The position numbers and the translations under genes are program-made. The notes under the pieces are model-generated. The model was not told where the DNA came from, ran no database searches, and saw only the letters and a program-made list of their open reading frames with translations. A stretch of DNA of 64,000 nt from Tetragonia tetragonoides (lineage: Eukaryota; Streptophyta; Magnoliopsida; Caryophyllales; Aizoaceae): NCBI GenBank assembly GCA_038025085.1, contig CM076148.1, positions 3,164,501 through 3,228,500 of the forward strand, written 5' to 3'. This document shows, piece after piece, positions 11,313 to 23,437 of this stretch (within the stretch, counting starts at the first letter, position 1; the number at the start of each line of letters is the position of its first letter).

Positions 11313-13797
11313 CTTACCCTAAAGAGTTGTATCTATGATTGTATGTGTATGGCATGATACTTCATTGAAAATCTATTTGATATATGTGTAATTTGATTTG
11401 AGCATTAGAAGGAGCCTCAAGTGTGTCAATTCTTCCAATAATTGCCAAGTTGACAAGGAGGGGATGTGTACGCCACCAAAACAAAAGATGAATACAGCTA
11501 CTTAGATAGTTAGATGCTTAGATGATGGCAATTATAATCCACAAACTTACACATTATTTTGAGCTATATGTTTGAGGTGATATTGAACGACCAACTACCA
11601 ATTGGAGCTCCAATTAACTCTATGATAAAAGGAGTCTCCAATTTGAGAAGACATCGACCACAACAATTTAGTCAAATTGGGAGATGCTGATGTTTTAGTT
11701 CAAACTTATTTACACTAATTAATACTACTACTGAGTAACAACAATATCCAATATAAATCTTATTTCTTATGACAAAACAAAAAGATTTGTTGTAGGAAAA
11801 TTTTCATTTTTTTTTTTCCTGTTTAACGGAACAAATGCCTATAGAATAAAGACTCTCAACATCACATCCACACAATAAAACTCGTAACAATTAGAACTTC
11901 TCTTGAAATTTGTTAAACATCAACACAAATATACTTTTTTTTTTTTAGGGTAAAGTATAGACGGTTTTAAATTGATCATGATAACTTATCCTTCAGTACA
12001 TAAGGAGACACTGCCTCCGGATCGAACAACAGCGGACCCAAACCCTCTTAATATGTCATTGGGGTTGTCTTTTTCTTTTTTTATTGATTGCAAATATTGG
12101 AATATCATTTTAAAACCCAAATTGATCAATGTACAGGATCCACATTTGAGCTTCATGATGTGTGTTAAATTCATGCCTGCCATCTAATATTCTCATCAAG
12201 GATCCATGGTACGGAAATACTAATTAAATATGCATACAATCTTTGTGAAAGATTAAGCATGGCCAAATTAGCTTTAACTTTTGGGGGGCAAAGCAAAAGA
12301 AAGATTAAGCATCACATAACCTTAAACAACCTTTTTCTTTGTTCCCTTTTCTTCTTCTATATAATTTCTTTTGCTTGAATGAACAAAACATTCTAGAGAC
12401 AAAATAATTTAGGCATTTGATTCCCCTAAATCTTTTCACCCATCATCCTATATTCTCTGTTTTTTTTTTGTTTCTTTTTTTTTTCCTCCTAAAAAACACC
12501 CTCTAAATTCCACTATTTTCCCCTCAGAGCCTCATCAAAATTTAGAAGGAAAAAAAAGAAGAAAAGGAAGATTAGAGAAGAGGGCAAATATGTAAATGTA
12601 TTTCCGAATTGCGGTTGTTATCTCTGGACTTGATGAGCCCCTATCTCCTTCCTTCCCACCATGTGCAAGTATGACCCTGCATTTTGACATTAATCAGAAA
12701 AACCATTGGGGTTGTCGTTCGAAACAGCCAAAATAAAATTAAGACGACACGACCAATTAAAATAAGGAACAGAAAAGAAAAAAAATATCTAATTTTATGG
12801 CATCTGTGTACTCTGTGCCCGATAATTTTGCCAAGATAATATGTACTTTTTCAAAAACAAATGCTTCTGTAAATAAAGCATTTTGTCTTAGAAGAAGTGA
12901 TTATGCCTTGGTAAAATCACTCCCCGTAACAGCACCAAAAAAGTATTCGATGTACTCTCCGGAACTAAAAGAAACAAATTACTAGTCATCTTTTCTTCTA
13001 ATTTTTTTTTATATGTTAGATAAGAGTATATAAACAAAAGAATACTAAGCGATTTACTACATGTCAAGAAAATCTAGACTTCCGTTCAAGGTGACATTGC
13101 TACAAGCCTACAAATGCTATATGCAACAAAGTTTTCGCATGATACAATCGAGCATATTATATTATCATGTACTTGGGTTAATTATATGAAGACATGGACT
13201 ATACAGATTTTAGAAAATTATCAACTAATGTGTCTTATCCTAAATATAAAACTATGGTCCCCTCATAAGAAAAGTATAGATAATCTTGATTTAGATTGGA
13301 TTACACGATAAGGTCACTGATTACCAGTGTCTTGAATAAATACAGGTCCCAAAGTATAGAGTGCTTAGAAACTTTAGAGGCGCTCCATATAGAAGGCTAA
13401 CCGCTTACTGTTTTTTATTGGTATAAAATCATAAGTACGATTATTGTTTTGGTTTCTTTAGATTAATTAATAGTTAAAGCCTTTAATTTTTTGTTATTTT
13501 AAAATTAATTTTATTCTTATTAGCATATACTAATTTTTAATTACTTATCGAAATCAATATGTGACATGTTTCCTATTATTTTTATTTTTTTTATAAACAT
13601 ATTGTCAAAGCATCTCATTTTAAGGCTCCTTTCAGTCCAAATTTGATGTTGTGATTTTTTTTTTTTATATTTGTAGAAGGGTAAGACAATTTATATTTGA
13701 GTCTTAATATGGGAGTAATTTCTAGTTATAACCCTACAAAACTCAAGCGGATTATCACAAATTAAACTCTATTTTTCATGATCCAAAAGTTTATTTA
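11313..13797. other. intergenic DNA, no gene recognised
   Basis: AT-rich unique-looking sequence with poly-T runs (11811, 11936, 12463-12483) and short open frames without family resemblance or codon regularity. I see no tRNA, no clear terminal repeats and no splice-linked coding blocks. Confidence 0.5.
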
Positions 13798-13956
13798 CGT
13801 GTTCTTTTTCCAACTGAAGTGCACTTATTTGAACACCAATAAGTTGAACTAAACACCACTAAACTGAATAGAGAGAAAAAGTGTGTTATTGAAATGCAAA
13901 CCACTGAACTGGACTAAACTGAACCAATCTTTAAATAAATAAGAAAGGACACACCC
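13798..13956. mobile_element. Tourist-like MITE candidate, 159 bp
   Basis: The right end ...GGACACACCC is followed by TTA (13957-13959) and the left end CGTGTTCTTTTTCC is preceded by TTA (13795-13797), matching PIF/Harbinger insertion preference. The interior is rich in ACTGAACTAAACTGAAC units, like the better preserved copy at 56605-56786. The inverted repeat is imperfect at the left tip. Confidence 0.45.
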
Positions 13957-15129
13957 TTAGTTGCTTATATGACAATCTTATTACGCTCTATGCTCTTGGG
14001 AACACAAAAATTCATATAAAGCAGTTTCAACGTGAAGAACCTCAAATATGCATGATGTCATGCTTGTTTATAAAGGTGACCTCATATTGTGGCGACTCAT
14101 AAAAAACTCATTGCTCGGAAAAAAAAAATTATTATAAAAGGGAGAATAAATTTGGGAAGTTAATAGTAGTAAGATACTTAGGACAAAAGATGATGAATTA
14201 ATTGCCATGTGTAAGAAGACACTCTTGAAAGTGTCTGAATTATGAGCAGAGCCCACCGTATTGTATATCCCCGTTACAAAATTGTGGACCCGGAAATGTG
14301 AAAAAGGACCCCACAAAATGCAAACAAAGAGGGCCCCAAGATCAAAACTGGAGGAGAAGATATACCATTCATTCACGAGAGTGGACGGCAAAGATGGCAT
14401 GGACATGAACCCTCTCCTAACACCATAGATTTTCCCCTATTCTTATAACGTTGTAGGCCCCACCTTTGGGTCCCACAACAGGAAAAATTGGACCAAAGAA
14501 TTATGACGAAACCAATCTTGCCACCCACATCCGCTCTATAGGGACGACCAAAAATATTGATTTTGATGACTATGATTTTGATTCATTTCTTTGTTTAAAT
14601 TTTAGTAGGAATTGAACTTATGAATTCGCTAATTATGATTTTTTTAGTCGGATTAGCTTTTGAAAGTTCTAGTTAAGATCATGTTTTTTCATGTTGATGA
14701 ATTAGAATTTAGTTATATTAATCTAGAATTGAATTCGTAGAACTGAACTAAATGAATTAGTATGGCGAGATTAATTTTACAAAAAAAAATTCATTGCAAA
14801 ACCAAACTGAGCTGAACTAAATCGAATTTGCTAAATTGAACTAAAAACTTATCAATGAAATCGAAATGAATAGCCTAATATTTCCAATTGGCTGACATTG
14901 TAAATTCAATGTACTATTGGAAGCTATAAAATCATGATAAATGAGTAAAAGAAGTAAACAAAAAAAAATCATTTTGAAGTAAGTAAAATTCGACTTAATT
15001 AAATCAATTTTGAAATTTTGTAAGCAGAGGAAAGAGAAGTTAATAACTCAAACCCAAAAATAAAATAAAAAAAAAATAAAAAAGAAGGAAAGAATAAGAA
15101 AGCAGAGCAAAACAGGGGAGAAAGAGAGT

Positions 15130-15582
15130 TCAGAAAGAAAGATTACATGGAGGGTTGCAAACAGGAGGATCTTCAAAGAGAGAGAAAGCAAGCTGTTTTT
15201 GCGCAACACCAATGTCGAACAATATAAGACCAGAAGATGGATCCTTAACAATGATATCCTTAACAGGTAGCCAAAGAAATAGCTCTTCTTGTGTAAGTCC
15301 TTCAACACCAATGAGCCCACCATAGCTAAGGTTAGCCTTTACGACGCTATCGAAACGAACCAAGCTTTCGAACATCGCTTCGCAAGGCTGTTCGAAGTAA
15401 ACCTCCAAGAGCCCGTCTTCCTGGAGAGTGTAAGACCTTACATTCTTAGGGAAAAGCCCTCCAGGAAGACCTTGGCTCTTAAGAAGATCATGGATGTTCG
15501 AGGCGAAAACCGGAGAAATGGTGAAGCAAAGGATTAGGATTGTAATTGTTGTTATGATGGATAGCTTCAAATGTGTGACCAT
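15130..15582 (-). CDS. DUF538 family secreted protein
   Basis: Single-exon frame of 150 codons from the ATG at 15582, which sits in a strong context (ACCATGG). An upstream in-frame ATG at 15609 would add nine residues in a weak context. Residues 7-28 are a hydrophobic signal peptide ending at ...SPVFA. The mature part carries the DUF538 pattern: an initial LLKSQGLPGGLFPKNV helix, then short beta strands (YTLQEDGLLEVYF, then the Cys in QPCEAMFES), YGGLIGVEGLTQEELFLWLPVKDI, and the closing FDIGVAQKQLAFSLFEDPP. Length is normal for the family. DUF538 proteins are plant-specific and have been linked to stress responses and pectin binding; the function here is not shown. The tail has two close cysteines (VCNPPC). 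Neighbours are non-coding. Confidence 0.9.
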   Translation of the reverse strand: MVTHLKLSIITTITILILCFTISPVFASNIHDLLKSQGLPGGLFPKNVRSYTLQEDGLLEVYFEQPCEAMFESLVRFDSVVKANLSYGGLIGVEGLTQEELFLWLPVKDIIVKDPSSGLILFDIGVAQKQLAFSLFEDPPVCNPPCNLSF

Positions 15583-15664
15583 GGTGGCTCCCTGGTTTTG
15601 GTAGAGCATCTAATAAGAGTGAGTGTATGTATGGGTGTGGTGAGGAAGAATAAAAGAGAGGGGT

Positions 15665-15674
15665 CTTTTATATG
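15665..15674 (-). promoter_or_regulatory. TATA box of the DUF538 gene
   Basis: CATATAAAAG on the minus strand lies about 85 bases upstream of the chosen start codon, an appropriate distance for a plant core promoter with a short leader. Confidence 0.6.
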
Positions 15675-17605
15675 AGGTGTTGTTTGTTGTGAAATTACTC
15701 TTATACCCTTCTCTAATTCACCTGATTTTTGTGAATCTTTGATTTTTTATTTTTTTTTTTAAATTTTCATAATTGGGTTTAATTATTACTTACCCTAATT
15801 GTTTTTTGGTGTTTATATATGGTAATTAAGAGTAAGAGCAAATTGCCTTATGTTTGGTGTGAGTCATTTAAGTTTTGGGTATTGCCAAGAATGTGAGGAA
15901 ATGAATTTATGAATTTACTTGTTTTAAGCATTTGCATCACTATTGTATATGGTAGATGTAGGTTTAGATTCCTGTTTTAGCTAGGCTGCCGAAAATTAAT
16001 CACTAGGGATTCAATCATCACCTTTGATGACTCAAGTACCATTTATTTTATGTGTAATTTCTTGAAAACTATGAGAGCTCATCCCACTAACTAATACACT
16101 AGGGCTAGAGTATATCATCGTGGCAAATATATGTGGTATATATGTTTGTACTTTTGTCGTTGTTCGTGTTTTTTTTATAGTTTTGTAAATATGTAGTTTT
16201 GTCGTTGTTCGAATTTTTTCTTTTGTAATTTTGGGACAAAATAAAATTTATGTTAGTGGTGACCGCTTATCATACAAATTAACTATCCATAAGTAATTAA
16301 TTGCATGGATGTATTGTTTGATATTTATTTTGTGTACTACTGTATCTATCTTAAATTGGTAATTTTGTGCATATGTATGTAGTTTTGTCGTTGTTCGTAT
16401 TTTTCTTTTTGTAGTTTGTAACAAATCAAAAAGTAATTTAGTGACGACAGCTAATCATACAAATTAACTACAGATTAACAATTATTGTGCGAGTGTACTT
16501 ACTCTACTTGTCTTAAATAGGTAAAATTTCAATTACGCTTATGACATCTCTGTCAACATACAACAATTAAGCGAATTCTTACATATTTTTTTTTTTGAGA
16601 GAAAGCGGGTTCTTACATAAACTATATGCAATAATTGTATCTAAATTTTGCCCTAAGGCAATTATTTTCGGTAAATGTTACTGTAGATGAGAGTGCCAGT
16701 TACTTGTACATGAGTACATCATGTATTAGATTGAAAGAAGTTGATTTCAATTAGTGTACTAGCTAGGATATATAATGTCGCAAATAAAAACAACTCATCT
16801 ATAGCTAGCTAGCTAGAATCAAATGCCCTTGTGCTTTGTGTGACCCTACCCCTACCCTATACGTACATGTGGGTATCAATAAACGAAAACCAACACATAA
16901 AACACCCTAAGTGACTATACAATTAATGCATACAACTTCATAGCATATATAATCGGATAGGTATGTAATTTATGTATATATGTTGTTATGCCAACAGGCA
17001 ACAAGCATAAGAGCATCATCCCTTATGGAATTTGTATGCTCCCATGTGATATTGGACACGGTGTCTGTACTCAGTACTACCAAACCTATACTCCGCCGTT
17101 ACTCTCATGTTCATTTTCAGTGCTAGTATTTGACATGCTTATGTTTTTTTTTTTTTCTTTTGAATTAGTAAGAAAACTGGACTCTTAGACTCAATGTATA
17201 GAGTCGAGGAGTGACTCAAAAAAATGTAACAACATCGATCAAGTAACCACTCTTAGTTTTCTAATTGAGGGTAATAAATCTCAAACCACCAACCAAGAAA
17301 TTGGAAATGCGAGAGCTCTGTCACTTGAGCTCCCACCTTTTGATACTCTCATGCTCATTTGACATGCATATGTGCTTATTACTCCACTTTCTCGAAGTCT
17401 CTGATTAATTGCGTTATTGCTCGAAGCTAGCTTCATGCTCTTTATTGGTTTATTGAATTGAATTGAACTGATCTGAACCAATATGAACTAATTTATTTTT
17501 TTTTGCTAATTAGTAAGTGTAGAAATATTATATAGTAGAAGTGGAAAAATCAATCCTGAATAAGTCAAAATCCTATTCACATGTGAAGAAGAAGAGTAAC
17601 AAAAG
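15675..17605. other. intergenic DNA with a diverged direct duplication
   Basis: No gene is seen. A block around 16140-16345 recurs at about 16370-16530: both contain TTTTGTCGTTGTTCG, then a GTAATTTTG/GTAGTTTG stretch with ACAAA, then a segment ATCATACAAATTAACTA. The two copies differ by many substitutions, so the duplication is old. Confidence 0.55.
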
Positions 17606-17609
17606 GACA

Positions 17610-17935
17610 AGCTTGCAACCAAAAGAACATGTAAACAACAACTTGCAAGTTGGCATGAGATCGACAACGACGGTACGCGCCGCCAAACAAAAGATATCTC
17701 TTGAGCAAACAATCAGCATGAACAATAACTCCACCTTCAAAACCAAATGCAATAACAAAGCAAGATAAGAATACAATTCCCCTAGCACTTGTTGCTGCAA
17801 TTCATGACGCATATTTCAGGAGTTCACTGAACAAGCTAAGGCTGCAGATTTTCTAACATCAGATCCTAACACCTCAACGACCTTCGTTGCAAAATTAAGC
17901 CTTGACCAATGCCATAAGTATTAGCTTCTATATAT
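17610..17935 (-). pseudogene. decayed DUF26 (Gnk2-like) secretory-protein fragment
   Basis: On the minus strand this stretch aligns base by base with the 3' half of the two intact DUF26 genes at 23767-24645 and 27540-28424. Shared landmarks include the CCAAAAGAACATG block, GATACGCGCC-like sequence, the segment for the second cysteine motif (TTGCTGCAATTCATG...CATATTTCAGG.GTTCACTGAAC) and the TTAAGCCTTGACCAATGCC block matching the R/WSRPNF region. Indels and stops destroy the frame and the 5' half is absent. It is a third, older member of the local DUF26 family. Confidence 0.75.
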
Positions 17936-18490
17936 AATGAGACGCTCGGATCAACTATAGGGGACAGAAGCCGTGGTCCCATTCCCACCTTTCCACCCGG
18001 CCCTGAGATTACAAGGCATATATTATATGCATGCCTAAAGAGACGAGGATTTAATTCTCATCGATCTCCAACAGTCGTTTGGTATCCTCTTTACCCTCGC
18101 CCAAGCTGTTGGGACAACAATCTTACTACTATTAAAAATAAATTGTAAAGAATAGGCTTGGTAAAGATTAGGAATTTTAACTTCTATCAAGTAATAAGGT
18201 GATAGATACCATTTGGACTAGCAAAAAAAAAGAAGAAGTAAGGTGATAGATAATTTGTGACTAAGACAGTACTGGATTTTTCTGCTTCAAAAGTGGAGGC
18301 TTTACGTGTGTTATTGGTGGACAACCTAAAAATAAAATCCAGCTATACAGCTAATATTTCTTCCTTCCCATGTTAGCGATAGACTTTCTTATAAACTCTG
18401 GCTTGAAAATGATTTGATAGATTACATTGTGGCCTACACCAACTTGTACACTAATAGGAGGTATACCGAGGAAAACAAAATCAGTTAATT
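17936..18490. other. intergenic DNA, nothing recognised
   Basis: Unique-looking AT-rich sequence between the DUF26 remnant and the second CACTA-like element. No open frame with coding character is seen. Confidence 0.5.
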
Positions 18491-19074
18491 CACTACAAGA
18501 AAATTTCAGATTTGCGACCGACAGAATCAGTCGCAAAAACCCTGCAGTCGCAAACACCCTGCAGTCGCAAACCGACAGCATTTGCTGACTGTCAGACTCA
18601 AAAAGGCTAGTCGCTAAACTGTTTTGGCGACTGCTTGAGGCGGTTGCAGAATTTTGCAACCACCTAACAACCACTTTTGTCAGACGCTAAATTTGTTTTG
18701 CATCCACTGATTGCGGTCGCTGATCGGTTTTTGCAACTGAAAGTCAGACACAAATTGTAACTAAAAAAACAAATCAGCAACCATGTTGATGGTTGCTGAT
18801 TTCTTATTGATTTAACAGTGTAAAAAAGCCCAACAAATCATTATGAATGATTAATCACAATATTACAGAGATTAATCACAAAAGAAATTTACAGAGAAGA
18901 GACTTACAAAATAACAAATATATTTACATACACTTAAATAAATTACAACAAAATACACAGGCCATTATTAAGCTTTTCAGTACATGTTTTTTTTATTATC
19001 ACATTTTCAGTACAACTTGAATGCAACACCCATAACCTGAAATCGCAAAAGATACCGAAATATTAATAAAGGAC

Positions 19075-19824
19075 GCTGTTGAAATACAGAGCATCCAGTT
19101 GTTCTATTTGATCAGAAGAATACTGATGCGTTTCTGAATACAGTCCAACACATCTTTTCAGGCCTTCATAGTATCTACACAGATGCAAAAGAACTATCAG
19201 ATCACAAAGAGCGGGGGAGAGAAGAAAGACAGAAAATTCCACTACACCATCCCCTATAGGTGGTGCAATGGGGCGAAACAAAAATAGAAGCATCAACAAT
19301 TAAAAAGCCATCATTTTTTAGTGGAAGTCCATCACTTAAGAGACAAAGTGATCAGAAACTATGTTATAAATTTATTTCAACACATTTTGAGTGAATACTT
19401 TCACTGCTCAAACCAATTAACATAGCCATCGATACCGAAGTCTAGGAAGCAAATGACTAGACAAAATTCTATGTTTCACACCAAGTTTGGAAACCTAAAG
19501 ATAATTAGTTTAGAAAAAAAAGGTTTGAGATATAGCAAGCACCTATAATTATCAGGATTCAAGGAAAGCAACACCCTAAATAGTTTTGCAGCTTCTTCCA
19601 AACAATTAAGTTTTACCAGAAGAGAAACCTCTTGCTCCTTGTAAGCTAGTTTGTCAACCTAGATTGACATCATCAAAGAGCACGTTAAAATTACACATTC
19701 AATAGAGATATTCACATTACAGATTCTGAAAAATTTACTCAACTCACAATTTTGGTTTCAATTCCCTCCTGTGTAGTTCCTCATTTGCTCCCTCCACGAA
19801 TCCACATTCTTCTAATAGAGAGAC
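19075..19824 (-). pseudogene. captured NAA15 (NatA auxiliary subunit) exon fragments
   Basis: Three blocks with flanking splice signals read in order on the minus strand. 19824-19748 encodes SLLEECGFVEGANEELHRRE. 19658-19543 encodes VDKLAYKEQEVSLLVKLNCL, then EEAAKLFRVLLSLNPDNY. 19174-19075 encodes YYEGLKRCVGLYSETHQYS, then SDQIEQLDAL. These match, in order, consecutive segments of the TPR region of plant NAA15, the ribosome-anchoring subunit of the NatA N-terminal acetyltransferase. Introns between the blocks are retained, so this is genomic capture, not a retrocopy. The 5' block and the next appear out of phase by one base, and the rest of the ~900-residue protein is absent. It lies within a CACTA-like element. 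Confidence 0.75.
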
Positions 19825-21065
19825 CTAGGAAAATAAAAAAGAAAAACCCAATGGTCTTGAATTGACAAGCCTACAACATCGTGAAGACCCAAGTCTCTCC
19901 TCTTCCCCCGCTCTTTCTGCACAGCATATGACTAGCACTAGCACAGCAGAATCATAAAGGACGCTGTTGAAATACAGATATCTAAGTATAGCCTCAAATT
20001 TTCAAGGCATGAAATTCAGAGCATCATACCATCTATCACTTTGGATTGTATCAAAAGCTCTTATTCTTCTCTTCTAGATTTCCTGCAAAGGAGGAGATGT
20101 GAAATTCATCATACGGGAAATCTTAGCAAACCAAAGTCCTAACTTTCCATCTGCAGTAACACAATACTACAGATCATGGCTCAATTGAGAAGTTCTGAAT
20201 ACCAGAAATAAGGCACATACATAACTATATTTACACTTATCAGCTAGAATGAACTGAGAAGTAGCTAATTCAATCTGAGAGCAAGACTTAATCATAGCAA
20301 ATTCAAGCAAATAACAAATCAAATTCCAATACAGCATCGAAAAGGGGAGTTCAGAACATTAATTACCTTGAGCCTTTACCATCACCTCCAAAACCCCAAA
20401 ACTATATCAGACCAATCAACTACTTTCTCAACTGCAAAGAGTTTCACAAATCAGAAAATAAGTAGATGGACACAATCCTAATTGATTCCTTATAGCCTTA
20501 ACTTCCAAGAAAAATAACAAGTGGAACAAATTCATATAAGAGTTAATCAAGATAACTCACAATAAAGTGACATTAGAGATACTAACACATGCAATTGCAA
20601 TTTGTGAACTGCTTAAGCAAGTAGCTGTTTCAGTGAGAAATCGAACAGCAAAATCAAATAAGTGCATTCCAATTGCAATTGCAATTGCAATTTGTACCAA
20701 TTCTAACGCAATTTGTGCAGTACCAATTCTAACATTTGCATTTGAGAGAGAAAAATTTAGTGTAATAAATAAAACCATAGTATAATAGCATGCGCTAAAC
20801 AACTACCAATTGAGAGACAGTAGGAAAAACTTCTAGGGTTTCATGCAACACAAAAAATGAGAGACAAAACTGAGAAGTAGAAATCCAGAGAGGAAAAACT
20901 TACTTTGTCGCCCAATTCCACCGACAAGGCACCAGCATTTTCGTATCGCAACCTCCAGGAGATGATAAAATAAACCCTAGATCAAGATATCATCATTAGA
21001 TCAATGTGAACTTTAGTTTACACATAGAAGAAGCCAAAACCTTTAAATTGCGAAACAAAATCAAA

Positions 21066-21100
21066 ATCAAAGCCCTAAACCCTAACCCTAACCCTAAAAT
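21066..21100. repeat. short telomere-like (CCCTAAA) run inside the CACTA-like element
   Basis: Four to five imperfect CCCTAAAC/CCCTAACC units occur around 21071-21097. This is too short and isolated to be telomeric; similar motifs occur as promoter telo-boxes in plants. Confidence 0.7.
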
Positions 21101-21584
21101 AATCAGATGACGAACGCAAACCAAATTTATCGGTCTATAACGCAAAGAAATTCGAATCTAAGAAAAAATCAAAATTTTACAGAGAAATTTAACGGGAACA
21201 CAGCAATCGCAAACTCAATACATCAAATCATTCATCTAGTCCAAAAACAAAGATAAGACCGAACGAAAATCACAGCTAGGTCAAGAAAAATAATACGAAA
21301 AATGAGAACTAAAATCGAAATCTCAATATTGAATGAGGAAAGCCCTACCTCATCACTGGATCCACCGATGGCAACCGCTTTAGCCCTAGCTCCATCGCCA
21401 TTTTCGTCCTTCACGTGACCAGAGGAGAGAGAGAGGGAGGGGGAGGAAATGAAGGGCGCTGAAAATGAAATGAAGGGTGGGTCTTGGGCTTCTTGAGCAT
21501 ATAATGGAAGGCGCTAGTTAGCGGCTAGTTAGTTTCCAGTTGGCTTTCCAGTGTTTAATGAGCAAAAGGAAGCAAAATTATAGA

Positions 21585-21905
21585 AAATTATAGAAAACTT
21601 AAAATTTGCTATGTTTAGTTATTAGAAAGAAAAATAGGAGAAAATTAAAAATATAGAAATCTGTGAAAATCTCCCAGTTATAATTTGCCAATTAGATTTT
21701 CACAGATTTTTCATCGATTAAAAGTATAGAAATCTGTGAAAATCTCCTAGTTATAATTTGCCCAATTGAATTTCCATAGATTTCCCCTCAAAATCGATGG
21801 AAAATCTATGAAAATCTGAGAAAATCTAAAAAGAAAGCCTTTATTCTACAATAGATTTCCAAAATAACAAACCAAACAAATGAAAACTGTGTAAATCTCC
21901 TACAT
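21585..21905. repeat. imperfect tandem/inverted AAATCTGTGAAAATCTCC repeats
   Basis: The unit AGAAATCTGTGAAAATCTCC(C/T)AGTTATAATTTGCC occurs twice (21655-21692 and 21726-21763), and shorter inverted versions (GATTTCCACAGTTTTAC, GATTTTCACAGATTTTTC) surround it. The block may fold back on itself. It is probably element structure or a nested MITE. Confidence 0.7.
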
Positions 21906-22295
21906 TTCTATAACATTTATAATGATGAACCAAACAATTAAAAATGACAAGATTTCCACAGCTTTACTTTTACGTAGATTTCCACAGTTTTACTTTTCTT
22001 TAGTTTTCCTCACTTACAAAGTACCCAAACATAGTGTTCATCTTAGTTTTTTTTCGTGGCAATCTGCGTCCACTTGGCAACCGTTCCCCTATCAGATGCA
22101 ATTTCGCAACTGCCTTGCCACTGATTTACTGCACTGACGCAAATTTATGATTTTGCAACTACTATCAAAGTCGGACGCAAAAGTCGGTTGCAAATGCACT
22201 GTTTTCTTGTAGTGTCACTTGTTTACATTGTACATATACTCTTAAGTTATTTTTCATTGAAAACATACTAACTCCCAAAATTAGCTAAAATATTA

Positions 22296-22555
22296 CTCCC
22301 TCCATTTCACCAAGATGTTTACACTTTATTTAATTTTCAAGGTTAAAATTCACAAACTTTGACCATAAATTAGTGAAAAAATAGAAAGATTTATTTAAAA
22401 ATGCTATTGTTAGATTTAATTTTAAAGAATACTTTTGAAATATTATAATTTTAAAATTTATATATGCATATAATTACAATTATTTACGGTTAAAGTGGTG
22501 TATTAGAGACCGTGAAAAAGCAAATATAAACGACATCTTCATAAAATAGAGGGAG
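22296..22555. mobile_element. Stowaway (Tc1/mariner) MITE, 260 bp
   Basis: The left end CTCCCTCCATTTCACCAA and the right end ...AAAATAGAGGGAG form the characteristic Stowaway inverted repeat, and both sides carry the TA target duplication (22294-22295 and 22556-22557). The interior is AT-rich and non-coding, with TTTGACCATAAATTAGTG as found in many plant copies. Confidence 0.9.
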
Positions 22556-23209
22556 TACAATATATTTGGTTAATTTACTCAAAAAGAAGGGAGTATTCTG
22601 TGTACGAGGAGAGAAGCGTTGCTAATTACAGCATATAACATCTCTCATTGTCATGCCACAAATTGGTCAATGGCCCAACGTTTGTTCTACATGAGAGCCA
22701 GAAATCTAAAGGAATCTAATGAGAGATTCCAGGGGATAAAAGAAGGGAAAGTATATACAGTAGTAGAGCATCAATAATCATTGAGGAAAAAACTGTCACT
22801 CTTTTCAGTCTGAGTGTTTGACCTATGAACTGGAAGCTTTTGCCACCGAGGCACCGAGAAAAACATGCCATAAGATAACTGTTTTGTAACTTGTGAGTTG
22901 TAAATTGGATAGCTTCACAGGGATTCATCAATGATACGCGACTTCACAACATATATTCGGATACGTATGTTGCTAGGCTAGTTGCCTAGTTGGTAGCACC
23001 GCGGACAAGTAAATAAGTACTTCTTTATGTCACTTACATATATCTTATCTTTGAAAGACGTAATTTGTATTCCGTATATAAGCTAGTCGGTTACTTCATC
23101 TAACACTAATTAGATTTGGAACTGCACGTAACGCAATCTAACTTACAGGCTCTCCTTCACCTACGAGCTTTAGGCAAGATGATCGTATACCAAATAAATA
23201 TCTCAATAT

Positions 23210-23437
23210 GCCCTGAAAGGGGTAGCTGAGTTGGTTGTGGGGTTGAATTTCATGGCAAAGGTCATGGGTTCAAATCCCACTAAGCCTCCTTTGCTGAGCT
23301 TGTCTACAAGATTTATCTTGTTGGTTTGCCTGGTGTATGTGATTTGCAGGCTATTGCATACACTCGGGGTTTATCCAGTGCACACTCAAAAGAGTAGTGG
23401 CTGCGGGTTCCTCGTATCAAAAAATAAATAAATAAAT
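23210..23437 (+). mobile_element. tRNA-derived SINE with 18-bp target duplication
   Basis: The 228-bp body starts GCCCTGAAAGGGGTAGCTG and contains a pol III A-box (TAGCTGAGTTGG, about 23223) and B-box (GGGTTCAAATCCC, about 23268). It ends in an A-rich (AAAT)n tail. An exact 18-bp duplication AAATAAATATCTCAATAT lies at 23192-23209 and 23438-23455. The paralogous arm near 27370-27400 has the uninterrupted target, an empty site confirming the insertion. Confidence 0.95.

Larger units (their letters stand above)
18491..22214. mobile_element. non-autonomous CACTA-like element with captured gene fragments
   Basis: The ends are CACTACAAGAAAA and TTTTCTTGTAGTG, a 13-base perfect inverted repeat of the CACTA type. 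Subterminal sequence at both ends is crowded with TTGCGAC/GTCGCAA/TTGCAAC motifs (18512-18735 and 22060-22200). No transposase is encoded. The interior holds exon-like blocks homologous to NAA15 on the minus strand (19075-19824), a GA-rich leader-like stretch near 21420-21445 and a repeated AAATCTGTGAAAATCTCC block (21650-21850). The flanking triplets are ATT and TCA, not an exact duplication, so one boundary may have mutated or the copy may be rearranged. Confidence 0.75.

Noticed and set aside
21066..21100. Telomeric repeat block
   Set aside because: Only four to five imperfect units, inside a transposon; not evidence of an ancestral telomere.
22975..23010. tRNA-like sequence GTTGCCTAGTTGGTAGC
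   Set aside because: Resembles an A-box, but no B-box or cloverleaf follows; shared with the paralogous arm as plain intergenic DNA.
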